Shown: piece by piece, positions 46,048-54,543 of the stretch
How positions within the stretch are numbered: position 1 is the first letter of the stretch
Layout of the letters: every line of letters begins with the position of its first letter
Origin: an uncultured Sulfitobacter sp.
GTDB taxonomy: Bacteria > Pseudomonadota > Alphaproteobacteria > Rhodobacterales > Rhodobacteraceae
NCBI GenBank assembly: GCA_947501805.1
Contig: CANMXJ010000006.1
Location: forward strand, 175,977 to 239,976
Length of the DNA: 64,000 bases
Direction: 5' to 3'
Made by a program: the position numbers and the translations under genes
The notes under the pieces: model-generated
Database searches by the model: none
What the model saw: only the letters and a program-made list of their open reading frames with translations
Told to the model about the DNA's origin: nothing

Positions 46048-46634
46048 GCGATCAACGGCACATGTTTCGCCGCACCCTTGGGCAATGCGCCGTTCAAACG
46101 GGGATCATTGTCAATTTCAATCTGACGGCGATAAGGGGTAAAGCCGCTGCGGATATAGAAATCCAATGCTTGCGCACTGTCTAGCGTACAGGTGTGGACA
46201 TGCAACCGCTTGATCGGGGCAGCCCAGGCCAGATGGATTGCCTGCGTCATCAGGTAACGGCCCGCACCAGTACCAATCAACGCATCGGTCAGGCCGAAAT
46301 AAGCCAACTCGCAGGCACCGTCCTCTCTGAAATCCAGTTCCAGCAGGGCTTCGTCCTGTCCCTCCTTCTGCAACGTATAAAAAGCCACCTTTGAATCGTT
46401 CAAGATCGCGCCAAGCGCAGCATCATCCAGTACCCTACGCCCGTACCAAAGCCAGTTGGCGCCAACACGATCAAAGATATCGCGGTACCAGGCGAGGTCG
46501 GGCTTAACCTGCCGAAATGTGATCCCTTCCGGCAAGGTGACATCGCGTGTTTGCGCGGGGGACAACATCTCAAGATGGGTGACAACCATCGCGACCTTGC
46601 CTGCAGGCACATCATGCAAACCGTCTGTTAACAT
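46044..46634 (-). CDS. GNAT-family N-acetyltransferase
   Basis: The protein has 196 residues. An acetyl-CoA site is seen in ALIGTGAGRYLMTQAIHLAW, with preceding EDGACELAYFGLTDA and the C-terminal helices TCTLDSAQALDFYIRSGFTPYRR. It lies 3 nt after the adenosine kinase in the nth unit. The substrate is unknown. It ends convergently with the cysteine-rich exported protein gene (4-nt overlap). Confidence 0.84.
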   Translation of the reverse strand: MLTDGLHDVPAGKVAMVVTHLEMLSPAQTRDVTLPEGITFRQVKPDLAWYRDIFDRVGANWLWYGRRVLDDAALGAILNDSKVAFYTLQKEGQDEALLELDFREDGACELAYFGLTDALIGTGAGRYLMTQAIHLAWAAPIKRLHVHTCTLDSAQALDFYIRSGFTPYRRQIEIDNDPRLNGALPKGAAKHVPLIA

Positions 46635-46637
46635 AGC

Positions 46638-47627
46638 TCAGATCAAACCTTCTGCCTTGAACGCGTCCAACATACTCCTTTGCGGGCGCGGTCCGATGTG
46701 ACTGATTACTTCGCCCGCGCACAGGTTGCCCATGCGGCCACAGGTCTCCAAATCCGCACCCTTGGACAGTCCGTACAGGAAACCGGCGGCGAACTGGTCA
46801 CCTGCGCCTGTGGCATCAACAGGTGTGACGGAAGTGACGGGTACATCAACGCGTGTGCCGTCCTTGATTATTGCCACGCCTTTGCCGGAGCGGGTGCATA
46901 CCACGTTTGCGCAGATGTCGGCGGTTTTGGACAAGGCCTGTTCAAAATCGTCTGTCTCAAACAGCGATTTCATTTCAGCTTCGTTACCTATGACATAACC
47001 GAGGTCATTCTTGATCAATGACAGAAAATCGGCTCGGTGGCGTTCAACGCAGAACGGGTCGGAAATCGAAATGCCTGCAAGGCCGCCCCCTGCATTGGTG
47101 GCACGTGCAGCTTCGCGAAAAGCGGTCTTGCCGGGGTCTTGGTCAAACAGATAGCCTTCAAGGAACATCATCTTGGCGTTGCCTGCGACTTCCGTTGAAA
47201 CGTCCGCCGAGGACAGACCCGTAGAAATGCCCAGATAGGTGTTCATCGAACGCTCCCCGTCCGGTGTCACAAAAATCATGCTGCGCGAGGTTGGCGTGTC
47301 GGCCTCTGCCACGGGCGGGTTCACAAAATCAATGCCGTGATCGGCCATGGCGCTTGCGTAAAACTGACCCAATGCGTCATCCCGCACCCGCCCGATAAAC
47401 GCGGTTTGCAGTCCCAAAGCACCAGCACCTGCAATCGTATTCGCGACAGAACCACCCGGCGTCTGCACGCGGTCTTTCATCGCCGCATACAGCACCTCGC
47501 CGCGATCCTGTTCGATCAGCTGCATGATACCTTTTTCGATGCCCATCAGGTCAAGAAAGCTGTCATCATTTTGCGTGATGACATCAACAACAGCGTTGCC
47601 GATGCCGACAAGGTCATAGGTTTTCAT
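46638..47627 (-). CDS. adenosine kinase (PfkB family)
   Basis: This 329-residue carbohydrate kinase of the ribokinase/PfkB fold has the N-terminal motif SVANTIAGAGALGLQTAFIGRV and the C-terminal DATGAGDQFAAGFLYG with the catalytic Asp. The sequence LVGIGNAVVDVITQND starts it. It phosphorylates adenosine to AMP; a related sugar substrate cannot be excluded. It lies 12 nt after nth and precedes a GNAT gene by 3 nt, so the three are co-directional and likely co-transcribed. Confidence 0.84.
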   Translation of the reverse strand: MKTYDLVGIGNAVVDVITQNDDSFLDLMGIEKGIMQLIEQDRGEVLYAAMKDRVQTPGGSVANTIAGAGALGLQTAFIGRVRDDALGQFYASAMADHGIDFVNPPVAEADTPTSRSMIFVTPDGERSMNTYLGISTGLSSADVSTEVAGNAKMMFLEGYLFDQDPGKTAFREAARATNAGGGLAGISISDPFCVERHRADFLSLIKNDLGYVIGNEAEMKSLFETDDFEQALSKTADICANVVCTRSGKGVAIIKDGTRVDVPVTSVTPVDATGAGDQFAAGFLYGLSKGADLETCGRMGNLCAGEVISHIGPRPQRSMLDAFKAEGLI

Positions 47628-47639
47628 GGGGAAGTTCCT

Positions 47640-48287
47640 TTAGTGGACGGTCTTGTCTTCAAATTGACAGAGATCTTTGATGATGCAGGTCGGACACTGC
47701 GGTTTGCGCGCCTTGCAATGATAGCGGCCATGCAGGATCAGCCAGTGGTGCGCGTGCAGTTGGAAATCCGCCGGAATATTGTCTTCAATCGCGCGTTCCA
47801 CCGCATCGACGGTCTTGCCGGGCGCGATGCCGGTTCGGTTTCCGACGCGAAAGATATGTGTATCGACGGCTTGGGCTGGCTGTTTCCACCACATATTGAG
47901 GACGACATTTGCGGTCTTGCGGCCGACACCGGGGAGGGATTGCAGGGCCGCGCGTGAATTGGGAACAACGCCGTCGTATTCATTTACAAGGATCTGGCTC
48001 AGCTTCATCACGTTCTTCGCCTTTTGGCGGTACAACCCGATGGTTTTGATATGATCCGTCAGCGCCTCCAGCCCGAGGTCCACCATCTTTTGTGGTGTAT
48101 CGGCGATCTGGAACAGCGCACGGGTGGCTTTATTCACACCTGCGTCGGTGGCTTGCGCGGACAGGGCAACGGCCACGACCAGCGTGTAGACGTTCACATG
48201 TTCCAACTCGCCTTTCGGCTCCGCATCAGCGGCCTGAAAACGGGTGAAAATCTCGCGGATGGTATGATAGTCGAGTTGTTTTGCCAT
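47640..48287 (-). CDS. nth: endonuclease III
   Basis: The protein has 215 residues. The helix-hairpin-helix LPGVGRKTANVVLNMW contains the catalytic Lys, the Asp is in AVDTHIFRVGNRTG, and the iron-sulfur ligands are in CKARKPQCPTCIIKDLC. It removes oxidised pyrimidines from DNA and cuts abasic sites. The ATG at 48287 gives the normal length; the track's 48359 adds an unlikely extension. It starts the nth-adenosine kinase-GNAT unit and is divergent to the Ada-like gene. Confidence 0.95.
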   Translation of the reverse strand: MAKQLDYHTIREIFTRFQAADAEPKGELEHVNVYTLVVAVALSAQATDAGVNKATRALFQIADTPQKMVDLGLEALTDHIKTIGLYRQKAKNVMKLSQILVNEYDGVVPNSRAALQSLPGVGRKTANVVLNMWWKQPAQAVDTHIFRVGNRTGIAPGKTVDAVERAIEDNIPADFQLHAHHWLILHGRYHCKARKPQCPTCIIKDLCQFEDKTVH

Positions 48288-48378
48288 GAGGATTGGTATG
48301 CTTGAAGCGTGCGGTGGGGGCAAGCGGTTGCGCATGTTTCGGGTCGCAAGGGGCTGCACTTGTGACTAGATTGAGACC

Positions 48379-49242
48379 ATGAACCAGACAACACAAATCC
48401 CCGCTTTTGACGATGGCTATCACTACAAGGTCATGCGCCGCGCGATTGAGCTGCTGGATGCGGCCGAAGAGACCCTGACGCTTGAGCAGATTGCCGAACA
48501 GATGGGCATGTCGCCTGCGCATTTCCAACGCCTGTTTTCGCGCTGGGTCGGGGTGTCGCCCAAGCGTTATCAACAATATCTGATGTTGGGACAGGCCAAG
48601 GAAATGTTGCGCGACCGTGCCACAACGCTGGAGGCCGCGCATGAGGTTGGGTTGTCCGGAACGGGCCGTCTGCACGACCTGTTCCTGCGGTGGGAGTCGA
48701 TGAGTCCGGGTGAGTTTGCCCGCAATGGCGCGGGGCTGCTAATCTCATGGGGGTGGTTTGATAGCCCGTTTGGGCTGGCGCTGGTCATGGGGACCAACAA
48801 AGGTATTTGCGGTTTGGCGCTGGCTGCCGAAATGGGCGAAGACGCGGCAATGCAGGATTTGAAAGTGCGCTGGCCCCATGCAGAGTTTGTGGAAAATCCC
48901 GACATGCTCCGTCCTTGGGTGATGACCGCCTTTGGCGCGCGCACGGACGCGTCCGACAAAGCGCCACTTTACCTCATCGGTGCTCCGTTCCAGATTAAAG
49001 TTTGGGAAGCCTTGCTGCGCGTCCCTTCCGGCCATGTGACAACCTACTCAGACATCGCGTCGTCAATCGGCAATCCGAAAGCGGTTCGTGCCGTGGGCAC
49101 TGCTGTGGGCCGCAATCCTGTTTCATGGCTGATTCCCTGCCACCGCGCCTTGCGTAAATCAGGTGCCTTGGGTGGTTATCACTGGGGCCTGCCCGTCAAA
49201 CGCGCGATGCTTGCTTTTGAGGCGGCCCGCGCCGACGGGTAA
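48379..49242 (+). CDS. Ada-like AraC regulator fused to O6-alkylguanine-DNA methyltransferase
   Basis: The protein has 287 residues. An AraC-type helix-turn-helix (about 25-110; LEQIAEQMGMSPAHFQRLFS, WVGVSPKRYQQYLMLG) joins a methyltransferase domain with the active cysteine in NPVSWLIPCHRALRKSG. The N-terminal zinc phosphotriester-sensor domain of full Ada is missing. The protein transfers O6-alkyl groups from guanine to its own cysteine. It is divergent from nth across about 91 bp, which suggests shared DNA-repair context. Confidence 0.9.
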   Translation: MNQTTQIPAFDDGYHYKVMRRAIELLDAAEETLTLEQIAEQMGMSPAHFQRLFSRWVGVSPKRYQQYLMLGQAKEMLRDRATTLEAAHEVGLSGTGRLHDLFLRWESMSPGEFARNGAGLLISWGWFDSPFGLALVMGTNKGICGLALAAEMGEDAAMQDLKVRWPHAEFVENPDMLRPWVMTAFGARTDASDKAPLYLIGAPFQIKVWEALLRVPSGHVTTYSDIASSIGNPKAVRAVGTAVGRNPVSWLIPCHRALRKSGALGGYHWGLPVKRAMLAFEAARADG

Positions 49243-49355
49243 GCAAGATACTGCCGATAGAAATTTCCCCGTGATTTAATCGCCCGAACGCCCCATGTAT
49301 ACTGCACAAACAATGCGCCCTGCCCGAACGGGGCCTGAACATGAAGGCAGTAGAT

Positions 49356-50030
49356 ATGAATTTTTCCAAACTTCCCTTGGTCGCGATGGTAGCGGGTGCA
49401 ATGACATTGGGCGCTTGTACGCAGCCCACAGGTAATATTCTCGCCCAGCCGGGTGATCCCAACCAGAAAACCAAGAATGGTGCCTTGATTGGTGCCGGTG
49501 CAGGCGCGCTGTTGGGTGCCTTGTCCAAAGGTGATGGAAATCGTGGTGATGCGGCGCTGAAAGGTGCGGTACTTGGAGGTGCGCTGGGTGCAGGTATCGG
49601 GTATTCACTGGACAAACAGGAAGCCGAGTTGCGCCAACAAATGGGCAGTGAGGTAACGATCAACAACACGGGCGACCGTTTGATTGTGACGTTGCCGAAC
49701 AATCTTTTGTTTGCCACGGACAGCACGGCACTGTCGCCTACACTTCAGGGTGATCTGCGTGCGCTTGCCAACAACGTGCAGGTTTACGCGAATTCTACTT
49801 TGCAGGTTGTGGGTCATACCGACAGTGATGGTGATGCCGCCTATAACCAGACCTTGTCAGAAGGGCGGGCGCAATCCGTTGCCAACACGCTGATCGCCAA
49901 TGGTGTGCCGCCCCAGCGCGTGCGCACCTTTGGCCGCGGAGAAAGCCAGCCTGTTGCAAGCAATCTGACACCGGATGGTAAAGCGCTTAATCGCCGTGTT
50001 GAGATCGTGATCCTGCCCAATCCAGCCTGA
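49356..50030 (+). CDS. OmpA-family lipoprotein with glycine zipper
   Basis: This 224-residue protein has a lipoprotein signal with lipobox LGAC (C about 22). A glycine zipper (GALIGAGAGALLGALSKG then GAVLGGALGAGIGYSLD) precedes the OmpA domain (VVGHTDSDGDAAYNQTLSEG and VRTFGRGESQPVASN). It resembles YiaD/YfiB-type peptidoglycan-bound lipoproteins. The ATG at 49356 has AAGG upstream; the track's 49341 is another option. It is closed by a terminator. Confidence 0.88.
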   Translation: MNFSKLPLVAMVAGAMTLGACTQPTGNILAQPGDPNQKTKNGALIGAGAGALLGALSKGDGNRGDAALKGAVLGGALGAGIGYSLDKQEAELRQQMGSEVTINNTGDRLIVTLPNNLLFATDSTALSPTLQGDLRALANNVQVYANSTLQVVGHTDSDGDAAYNQTLSEGRAQSVANTLIANGVPPQRVRTFGRGESQPVASNLTPDGKALNRRVEIVILPNPA

Positions 50031-50054
50031 TCCGAGGCTCTGCAATAATGCACA

Positions 50055-50090
50055 AAGCCCCTGCAATCTGCGGGGGCTTCTTGCGTTTTG
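50055..50090 (+). terminator. rho-independent terminator after the OmpA lipoprotein
   Basis: AAGCCCC-tgcaatctgc-GGGGCTT forms a stem with additional pairing in the loop, followed by CTTGCGTTTT. It ends the lipoprotein transcript. Confidence 0.7.
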
Positions 50091-50141
50091 TGACTGGTGA
50101 GCCATCTGTATTCTCAAAGTAACACGGATTGGAGATATCTC

Positions 50142-50678
50142 ATGAGCACACCGAAACTTCTTGGCATTTCAGGGTCATTGCGGGCGGGCGCGACCAACAC
50201 CAAACTTCTGCACGAAGCAGCGCGGCTTTTTGGCGATCACACATATAGCCAACTGGACGTCAATTTTCCGCTTTATGACGCTGATGACGAAGAAGCCAAC
50301 GGTGTGCCTGTTGCTGTTCAGGATGCCGCAGCGCAGATTGCATCGGCGGATGCGGTGATCATCTCTACGCCCGAGTACAACAAAGGCCCGTCAGGTGTGC
50401 TCAAGAATGCGCTGGACTGGATCAGCCGTACTGACGGCAGCCCCTGGAATGACAAACCGGTTGCGGTAATGTCCGCAGCAGCGGGGCGTGCAGGGGGGGA
50501 GCGTGCGCAAATGATATTGCGTGGCTTCATGGTTCCATTTCGTCCGCGTATTCTGCAGGGGCCAGAAATTCATCTGGCGGCGAGCGGTGAGGCATTTGAC
50601 GCAAATGGCCACCTGAAAGGAGAGATTTACATCAAGGAACTGACGGACTTGATGAAATCCCTGCGCAAGATGATCTAA
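50142..50678 (+). CDS. NADPH-dependent FMN reductase
   Basis: This 178-residue flavodoxin-like protein has the phosphate loop GISGSLRAGATNTKLLHEA and the TPEYNKGPSGVLKNALDWISR segment typical of FMN reductases such as ChrR/YieF types. The glycine-rich AAAGRAGGERAQM also fits. The ATG at 50142 has GGAGA upstream; the track's 50097 is too early. It ends with a 4-nt overlap to the convergent VOC gene. Confidence 0.88.
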   Translation: MSTPKLLGISGSLRAGATNTKLLHEAARLFGDHTYSQLDVNFPLYDADDEEANGVPVAVQDAAAQIASADAVIISTPEYNKGPSGVLKNALDWISRTDGSPWNDKPVAVMSAAAGRAGGERAQMILRGFMVPFRPRILQGPEIHLAASGEAFDANGHLKGEIYIKELTDLMKSLRKMI

Positions 50679-51082
50679 CGCTTTGCCGCGATCTCGATCA
50701 GGTTCCGGTCGGGATCGCGGATATAGATTGAAGTCAGCAAATGTGTTGCGCCTGTGCGGGGCACCGGACCTTCCTCTATACTGATGTCGAGACCCGCAAG
50801 ATGGGTGATCCAATTGGGCAATGGCACGTCTGTCAGGAAACACAAATCGGCACTGCCCGTTGTTGGTTTTGCCGCCTTTGGTTCGAACTCCGCGCCTTTC
50901 TGGTGCAGGTTGATTTTCATCGCCCCGAACCGGAGCGCACTGCGGTGCGTACCATCCGCAACCTGAAATTCCTGCACCTCCATGCCCAGTGCAGCGCTGT
51001 AAAACGCGACTGTCTTGGGAATGTCGGCGACGGTCAGGACCAGATGATCCAGAGTTTGTACCTGTGGTTTAGGTTGCGACAT
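50675..51082 (-). CDS. VOC-family (glyoxalase-like) protein
   Basis: This 135-residue protein is a vicinal-oxygen-chelate fold with two beta-alpha-beta-beta-beta modules. The start QVQTLDHLVLTVADIPKTVAFYS holds the first metal ligand (H), and the end TSIYIRDPDRNLIEIAAK holds the last (E). The substrate (lactoylglutathione, dioxygenase or antibiotic) cannot be told. It is convergent with the FMN reductase. Confidence 0.86.
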   Translation of the reverse strand: MSQPKPQVQTLDHLVLTVADIPKTVAFYSAALGMEVQEFQVADGTHRSALRFGAMKINLHQKGAEFEPKAAKPTTGSADLCFLTDVPLPNWITHLAGLDISIEEGPVPRTGATHLLTSIYIRDPDRNLIEIAAKR

Positions 51083-51109
51083 GTACCCCTCATCGCCTAG
51101 TCATTTCGC

Positions 51110-51907
51110 ATGAAGAGTGAACCTGCCGATAGCATAAGTCAAAGCGATGACATGGATCCGGCGCGGGCGAATGCCATGCGCATCGCATTGGGTCAGGGCC
51201 CTGATGTCGAGCAAGGCAGCGCGTTGCCACCTTTCTTTCATCAGCTTTATTTCTGGACTCCCGCGCCGCCTGACGCGCTTGGCCGCGATGGACATCCCCG
51301 CGTCGGCGGGTTGATTCCGGATATGGGTTTACCGCGCCGTATGTGGGCGGCGGGCCGCGTCGTGTTTCTTGCACCGTTGCGGGCGGGTGTCATGGCCGAG
51401 CGGACCACAGTTTGTGAAAGTGCACAGCGCAAACAAGGCCGCAGCGGGCCGCTCGGTTTTGTGACCTTGCGCCATGATGTGCATCAGAACGGCAGGCTGT
51501 GTTTGAGTGAATGGCAGGAATTGGTCTACCGCGAGGATGCCGAGGCGGATGCGCCAGCGCCAACTGCACCTGTTGCGCGAACGGATGAGACACACCGCGA
51601 GGAAACAGTTTTCTCCTCCACTCTTCTTTTTCGCTATTCCGCGCTGACCTTTAACGGGCATCGTATCCACTACGATCTGGATTATGCCCGCGATGTCGAA
51701 GGGTATGAAGGGTTGGTGGTGCATGGGCCGCTGCTTGCACAATTGTTGATGGTAATGGCCGAAAAACATCTTGGCCCGCTCAAGACATTCCAATTCCGCG
51801 CCACCGCGCCATTGATGCACTTCGAGACGGCAACGCTGTGTATGAAGGGACGCGATTTATGGGTGCGCGGTCCGGACGGGCGGCAGTGTATGACAGCCAG
51901 TTGTTAA
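51110..51907 (+). CDS. MaoC/HTD2-like hydratase (mesaconyl-C4-CoA hydratase group)
   Basis: The protein has 265 residues. A MaoC-like hotdog domain fills the C-terminal half with the hydratase motif FRYSALTFNGHRIHYDLDYA, including the catalytic Asp/His pair, then EGYEGLVVHGPLLAQLL. The N-terminal half is a FAS1-like hotdog without the motif. The fused two-domain form is close to mesaconyl-C4-CoA hydratase or HTD2. Start uncertain: an ATG at 51152 is also possible. No ethylmalonyl-CoA or 3-hydroxypropionate pathway genes are adjacent. Confidence 0.78.
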   Translation: MKSEPADSISQSDDMDPARANAMRIALGQGPDVEQGSALPPFFHQLYFWTPAPPDALGRDGHPRVGGLIPDMGLPRRMWAAGRVVFLAPLRAGVMAERTTVCESAQRKQGRSGPLGFVTLRHDVHQNGRLCLSEWQELVYREDAEADAPAPTAPVARTDETHREETVFSSTLLFRYSALTFNGHRIHYDLDYARDVEGYEGLVVHGPLLAQLLMVMAEKHLGPLKTFQFRATAPLMHFETATLCMKGRDLWVRGPDGRQCMTASC

Positions 51908-52941
51908 AGGTTGTCTGTGACGCGAAAACCGTCTGGTATGGTATCACGTCCCTCCAATATCAGGTCGACCATTACATGCGCCACCTTGGGTGCCATGCCA
52001 AATCCGATCTTGAATCCGCCATTGGCGATGAAATGATCTGGCCTGTCGGGAGAGGCGCCCAACATCGGGGCACGGCTGCGCGCACGGGGACGGACACCGG
52101 CCCAACGCTGGACAACCTGTGCATTGTCCAAAACTGGTACAGCGGCGCGCGCTTTGGCAATCACCTCGTCTAGTAATACATCGGTTTCATCCGGAGATGC
52201 GTAATCCCGCTCGGATGTTGAACCAATCGCGACTGTGCCGTTCTGATGGGGAATGATATGAACACCATCTGCAAACAACTGGGCCATTCCGCGTGCGTCG
52301 AAGTCTAACAAAGCGGCTTGGCCCTTGACGCCATTTCCCATGCTGCGGGTATGGTTGGCAGTCATCTGTTCCAGACCAGCCACGCCTGTCGCCCAGAGAA
52401 CCTTACCGCTGTCCTTTGCATCGCGTGAAAAGCACACATCTTTGGCTCTCAACGCCAGGACAAGCGCCTCACAGGCTTGGCGCGGATGGATCAACGCGCT
52501 GAGCGTATCGCGGATTACGTAACCCGAGGGGGTGGCAGGTTCCCAAGCCGTATTTGATGCTGGGATCACCTGCCATTGCGCGTTGTCCTGCCACACGTCT
52601 TGTGCGGTTGTCTGGCGTTGCTGTGCCAATGCAAGTGCGTGATCATTCTGTACCGGTTGCAAGCGCCCATTGCGCGCGTAACCTGCTGAACCACCGCCCG
52701 CTTTTTCCACCTCAGCCCAGAAACCGTCCGCCATTAACAGGCTCTCAAGTTGAAATGCTTTCTTGGCGTTCCAGTTCTCCGGCACATGCGGGGCCAGAGC
52801 GCCCACAATCCCGCCGCTGCTGCCGCTGGCGGGGCCGTTCGGATCGACAACTTGCACCTTTGCACCGCGCATCGTCGCGACCCATGCTATCGACAAGCCA
52901 AAGATGCCTGCCCCTCGAACCGTGATATCGCAGCTTGCCAA
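51904..52941 (-). CDS. FAD-dependent oxidoreductase, MnmC2-like
   Basis: This 345-residue DadA/ThiO-type flavoenzyme has the FAD fingerprint ITVRGAGIFGLSIAW and the substrate region GVRPRARSRAPMLGASPD near the C-terminus. It is encoded divergently and directly beside mnmD. In many bacteria the two functions are one fused MnmC protein that turns cmnm5U into nm5U (FAD domain) and then mnm5U (methyltransferase). This gene probably supplies the FAD half, inferred from adjacency and size. A TTG at 52941 preceded by AAGGAG at six bases is the best start; the track's 52995 ATG overlaps the mnmD start. Confidence 0.78.
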   Translation of the reverse strand: MASCDITVRGAGIFGLSIAWVATMRGAKVQVVDPNGPASGSSGGIVGALAPHVPENWNAKKAFQLESLLMADGFWAEVEKAGGGSAGYARNGRLQPVQNDHALALAQQRQTTAQDVWQDNAQWQVIPASNTAWEPATPSGYVIRDTLSALIHPRQACEALVLALRAKDVCFSRDAKDSGKVLWATGVAGLEQMTANHTRSMGNGVKGQAALLDFDARGMAQLFADGVHIIPHQNGTVAIGSTSERDYASPDETDVLLDEVIAKARAAVPVLDNAQVVQRWAGVRPRARSRAPMLGASPDRPDHFIANGGFKIGFGMAPKVAHVMVDLILEGRDTIPDGFRVTDNL

Positions 52942-52993
52942 TGGTTTCTCCTTGGCGCACATCTGGCGCGTGTTCCCTTTACGCGGTGTTTCC

Positions 52994-53668
52994 ATGCAGA
53001 ACCAGTCAGATCAGATCGAATGGCGGGACGGCGATGTGCCGGTATCGACGCTGTTTGACGATCCATTTTTTAGTCTAGAGGACGGTGTGGCCGAAACGGA
53101 GCATGTGTTTTTGGCGGGCAATGATTTGCCAGCGCGGTTCGCACAGGGATTTCATATTGCGGAACTGGGATTTGGCACAGGGCTGAACCTGCTTGTAGCA
53201 TGGGACGCTTGGATGAAGTCCACCCAACAGGGGTCGCTGCATTTTACCAGTTTTGAAGCCTTTCCAATCACACAGGCCGATATGATCCGCGCGCATCAAG
53301 CTTTTCCTGAATTTGACGGTCGTCGTGAGGCGCTTTCTTCTGCGTGGCACGGGCAGGGCGGTGTGATCGCGCTTGAAGGTTTGCAATTGAATGTCGTTGT
53401 TGGAGATGCGCGTGAGACTTTGCCGCAGTGGTCGGGCAAGGCGGATGCGTGGTTCCTTGACGGGTTTTCTCCGGCCAAGAACCCCGAACTTTGGTCGCCC
53501 GAGCTACTTGCTCAGGTCGGCAAACATACGTCTACGAATGGAACTGCTGCGACCTATACAGCTGCAGGCTTTGTGCGACGCGGTTTGACTGACGCGGGCT
53601 TTGACGTTGAACGCACCAACGGCTTTGGCCGCAAACGCCACATGACCCGCGCAAGGATGCCCAAATGA
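52994..53668 (+). CDS. mnmD: tRNA U34 methyltransferase MnmD (5-methylaminomethyl-2-thiouridine)
   Basis: The protein has 224 residues of the DUF752 methyltransferase family. Motifs are HIAELGFGTGLNLLVAWDAW (SAM site) and the substrate segment DAWFLDGFSPAKNPELWSPELL, with the C-terminal RRGLTDAGFDVERTNGFGRKRHM. It uses SAM to make mnm5U at the wobble position of tRNA. The ATG at 52994 is the conserved start; the track's 52763 extends far upstream into the divergent gene. It overlaps the transporter that follows by ATGA. Confidence 0.88.
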   Translation: MQNQSDQIEWRDGDVPVSTLFDDPFFSLEDGVAETEHVFLAGNDLPARFAQGFHIAELGFGTGLNLLVAWDAWMKSTQQGSLHFTSFEAFPITQADMIRAHQAFPEFDGRREALSSAWHGQGGVIALEGLQLNVVVGDARETLPQWSGKADAWFLDGFSPAKNPELWSPELLAQVGKHTSTNGTAATYTAAGFVRRGLTDAGFDVERTNGFGRKRHMTRARMPK

Positions 53669-54543
53669 GCCAGAGCAACAACATTCCCTTGGGCATTGGC
53701 CTGATGGTTGCGACAACATTTGTCTTTGCGGTTCAGGACGGTCTCTCGCGTCACCTTGCGGGTGAATACAATGTGCTGATGGTGGTGATGATCCGCTATT
53801 GGTTTTTCGCGGCCTTTGTTATTGCCATTGCACGGCGCAAGGCGGGTGGTGTGCGGGCTGCGGCCAGAACCTCACAACCTGTTCTACAGGGGCTTCGCGG
53901 CTTGCTGCTTGCGGCAGAAATTTGCGTAATGGTTGCTGCCTTCACTATCCTGGGTCTGGTCGAAAGCCACGCTGTCTTTACCTGCTACCCATTGTTTGTT
54001 GCGGCGCTATCCGGTCCTGTTCTGGGTGAAAAGGTCGGCTGGCGGCGTTGGGCGGCGATTGGTGTAGGCTTCATCGGTGTGCTGATTATTCTGCAACCAG
54101 GAATGGGCGTGTTTGAACCGGCCGCGGCGATCCCGCTTTTGGCAGCCGCAATGTTTGCCGTTTATGGTTTGCTGACCCGCTATGTGGCGCGCGAGGACAC
54201 CACCGCAACCAGCTTTTTCTGGACGGGTGTGATGGGATCTGTCGCAATGACATGCGCTGGCGTATGGTATTGGGAGCCGATGATCCCGACGGACTGGGTT
54301 TATATGGGCTTTTTATGCCTCACAGGCGTCACGGGGCATTGGTTGCTGATCCGCTGTTACGAGGTTGCGGAGGCCAGCGCGGTGCAGCCTTTTGCCTATC
54401 TGCAGCTGGTCTTTGCTGCGGTCATCGGGATCAGCATTTTTGGCGAAACTGTGCGCCTGAACGTGGCGATTGGTGCTGCTATCATCGTTGCTGCAGGGCT
54501 ATTCACCTTCTGGCGCGAGCGGCTTCAAAGTCGCGCCAACTAG
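53665..54543 (+). CDS. DMT-superfamily transporter (EamA domains)
   Basis: This 292-residue protein has ten membrane helices in two EamA repeats: LGIGLMVATTFVFAVQDGLSR at the start, and VAVIGISIFGE-like motifs in FAAVIGISIFGETVRLNVAIG at the end. It probably exports amino acids or metabolites. Its end overlaps the opposite lytic transglycosylase by 45 bases, and its start overlaps mnmD by ATGA. Confidence 0.87.
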   Translation: MSQSNNIPLGIGLMVATTFVFAVQDGLSRHLAGEYNVLMVVMIRYWFFAAFVIAIARRKAGGVRAAARTSQPVLQGLRGLLLAAEICVMVAAFTILGLVESHAVFTCYPLFVAALSGPVLGEKVGWRRWAAIGVGFIGVLIILQPGMGVFEPAAAIPLLAAAMFAVYGLLTRYVAREDTTATSFFWTGVMGSVAMTCAGVWYWEPMIPTDWVYMGFLCLTGVTGHWLLIRCYEVAEASAVQPFAYLQLVFAAVIGISIFGETVRLNVAIGAAIIVAAGLFTFWRERLQSRAN

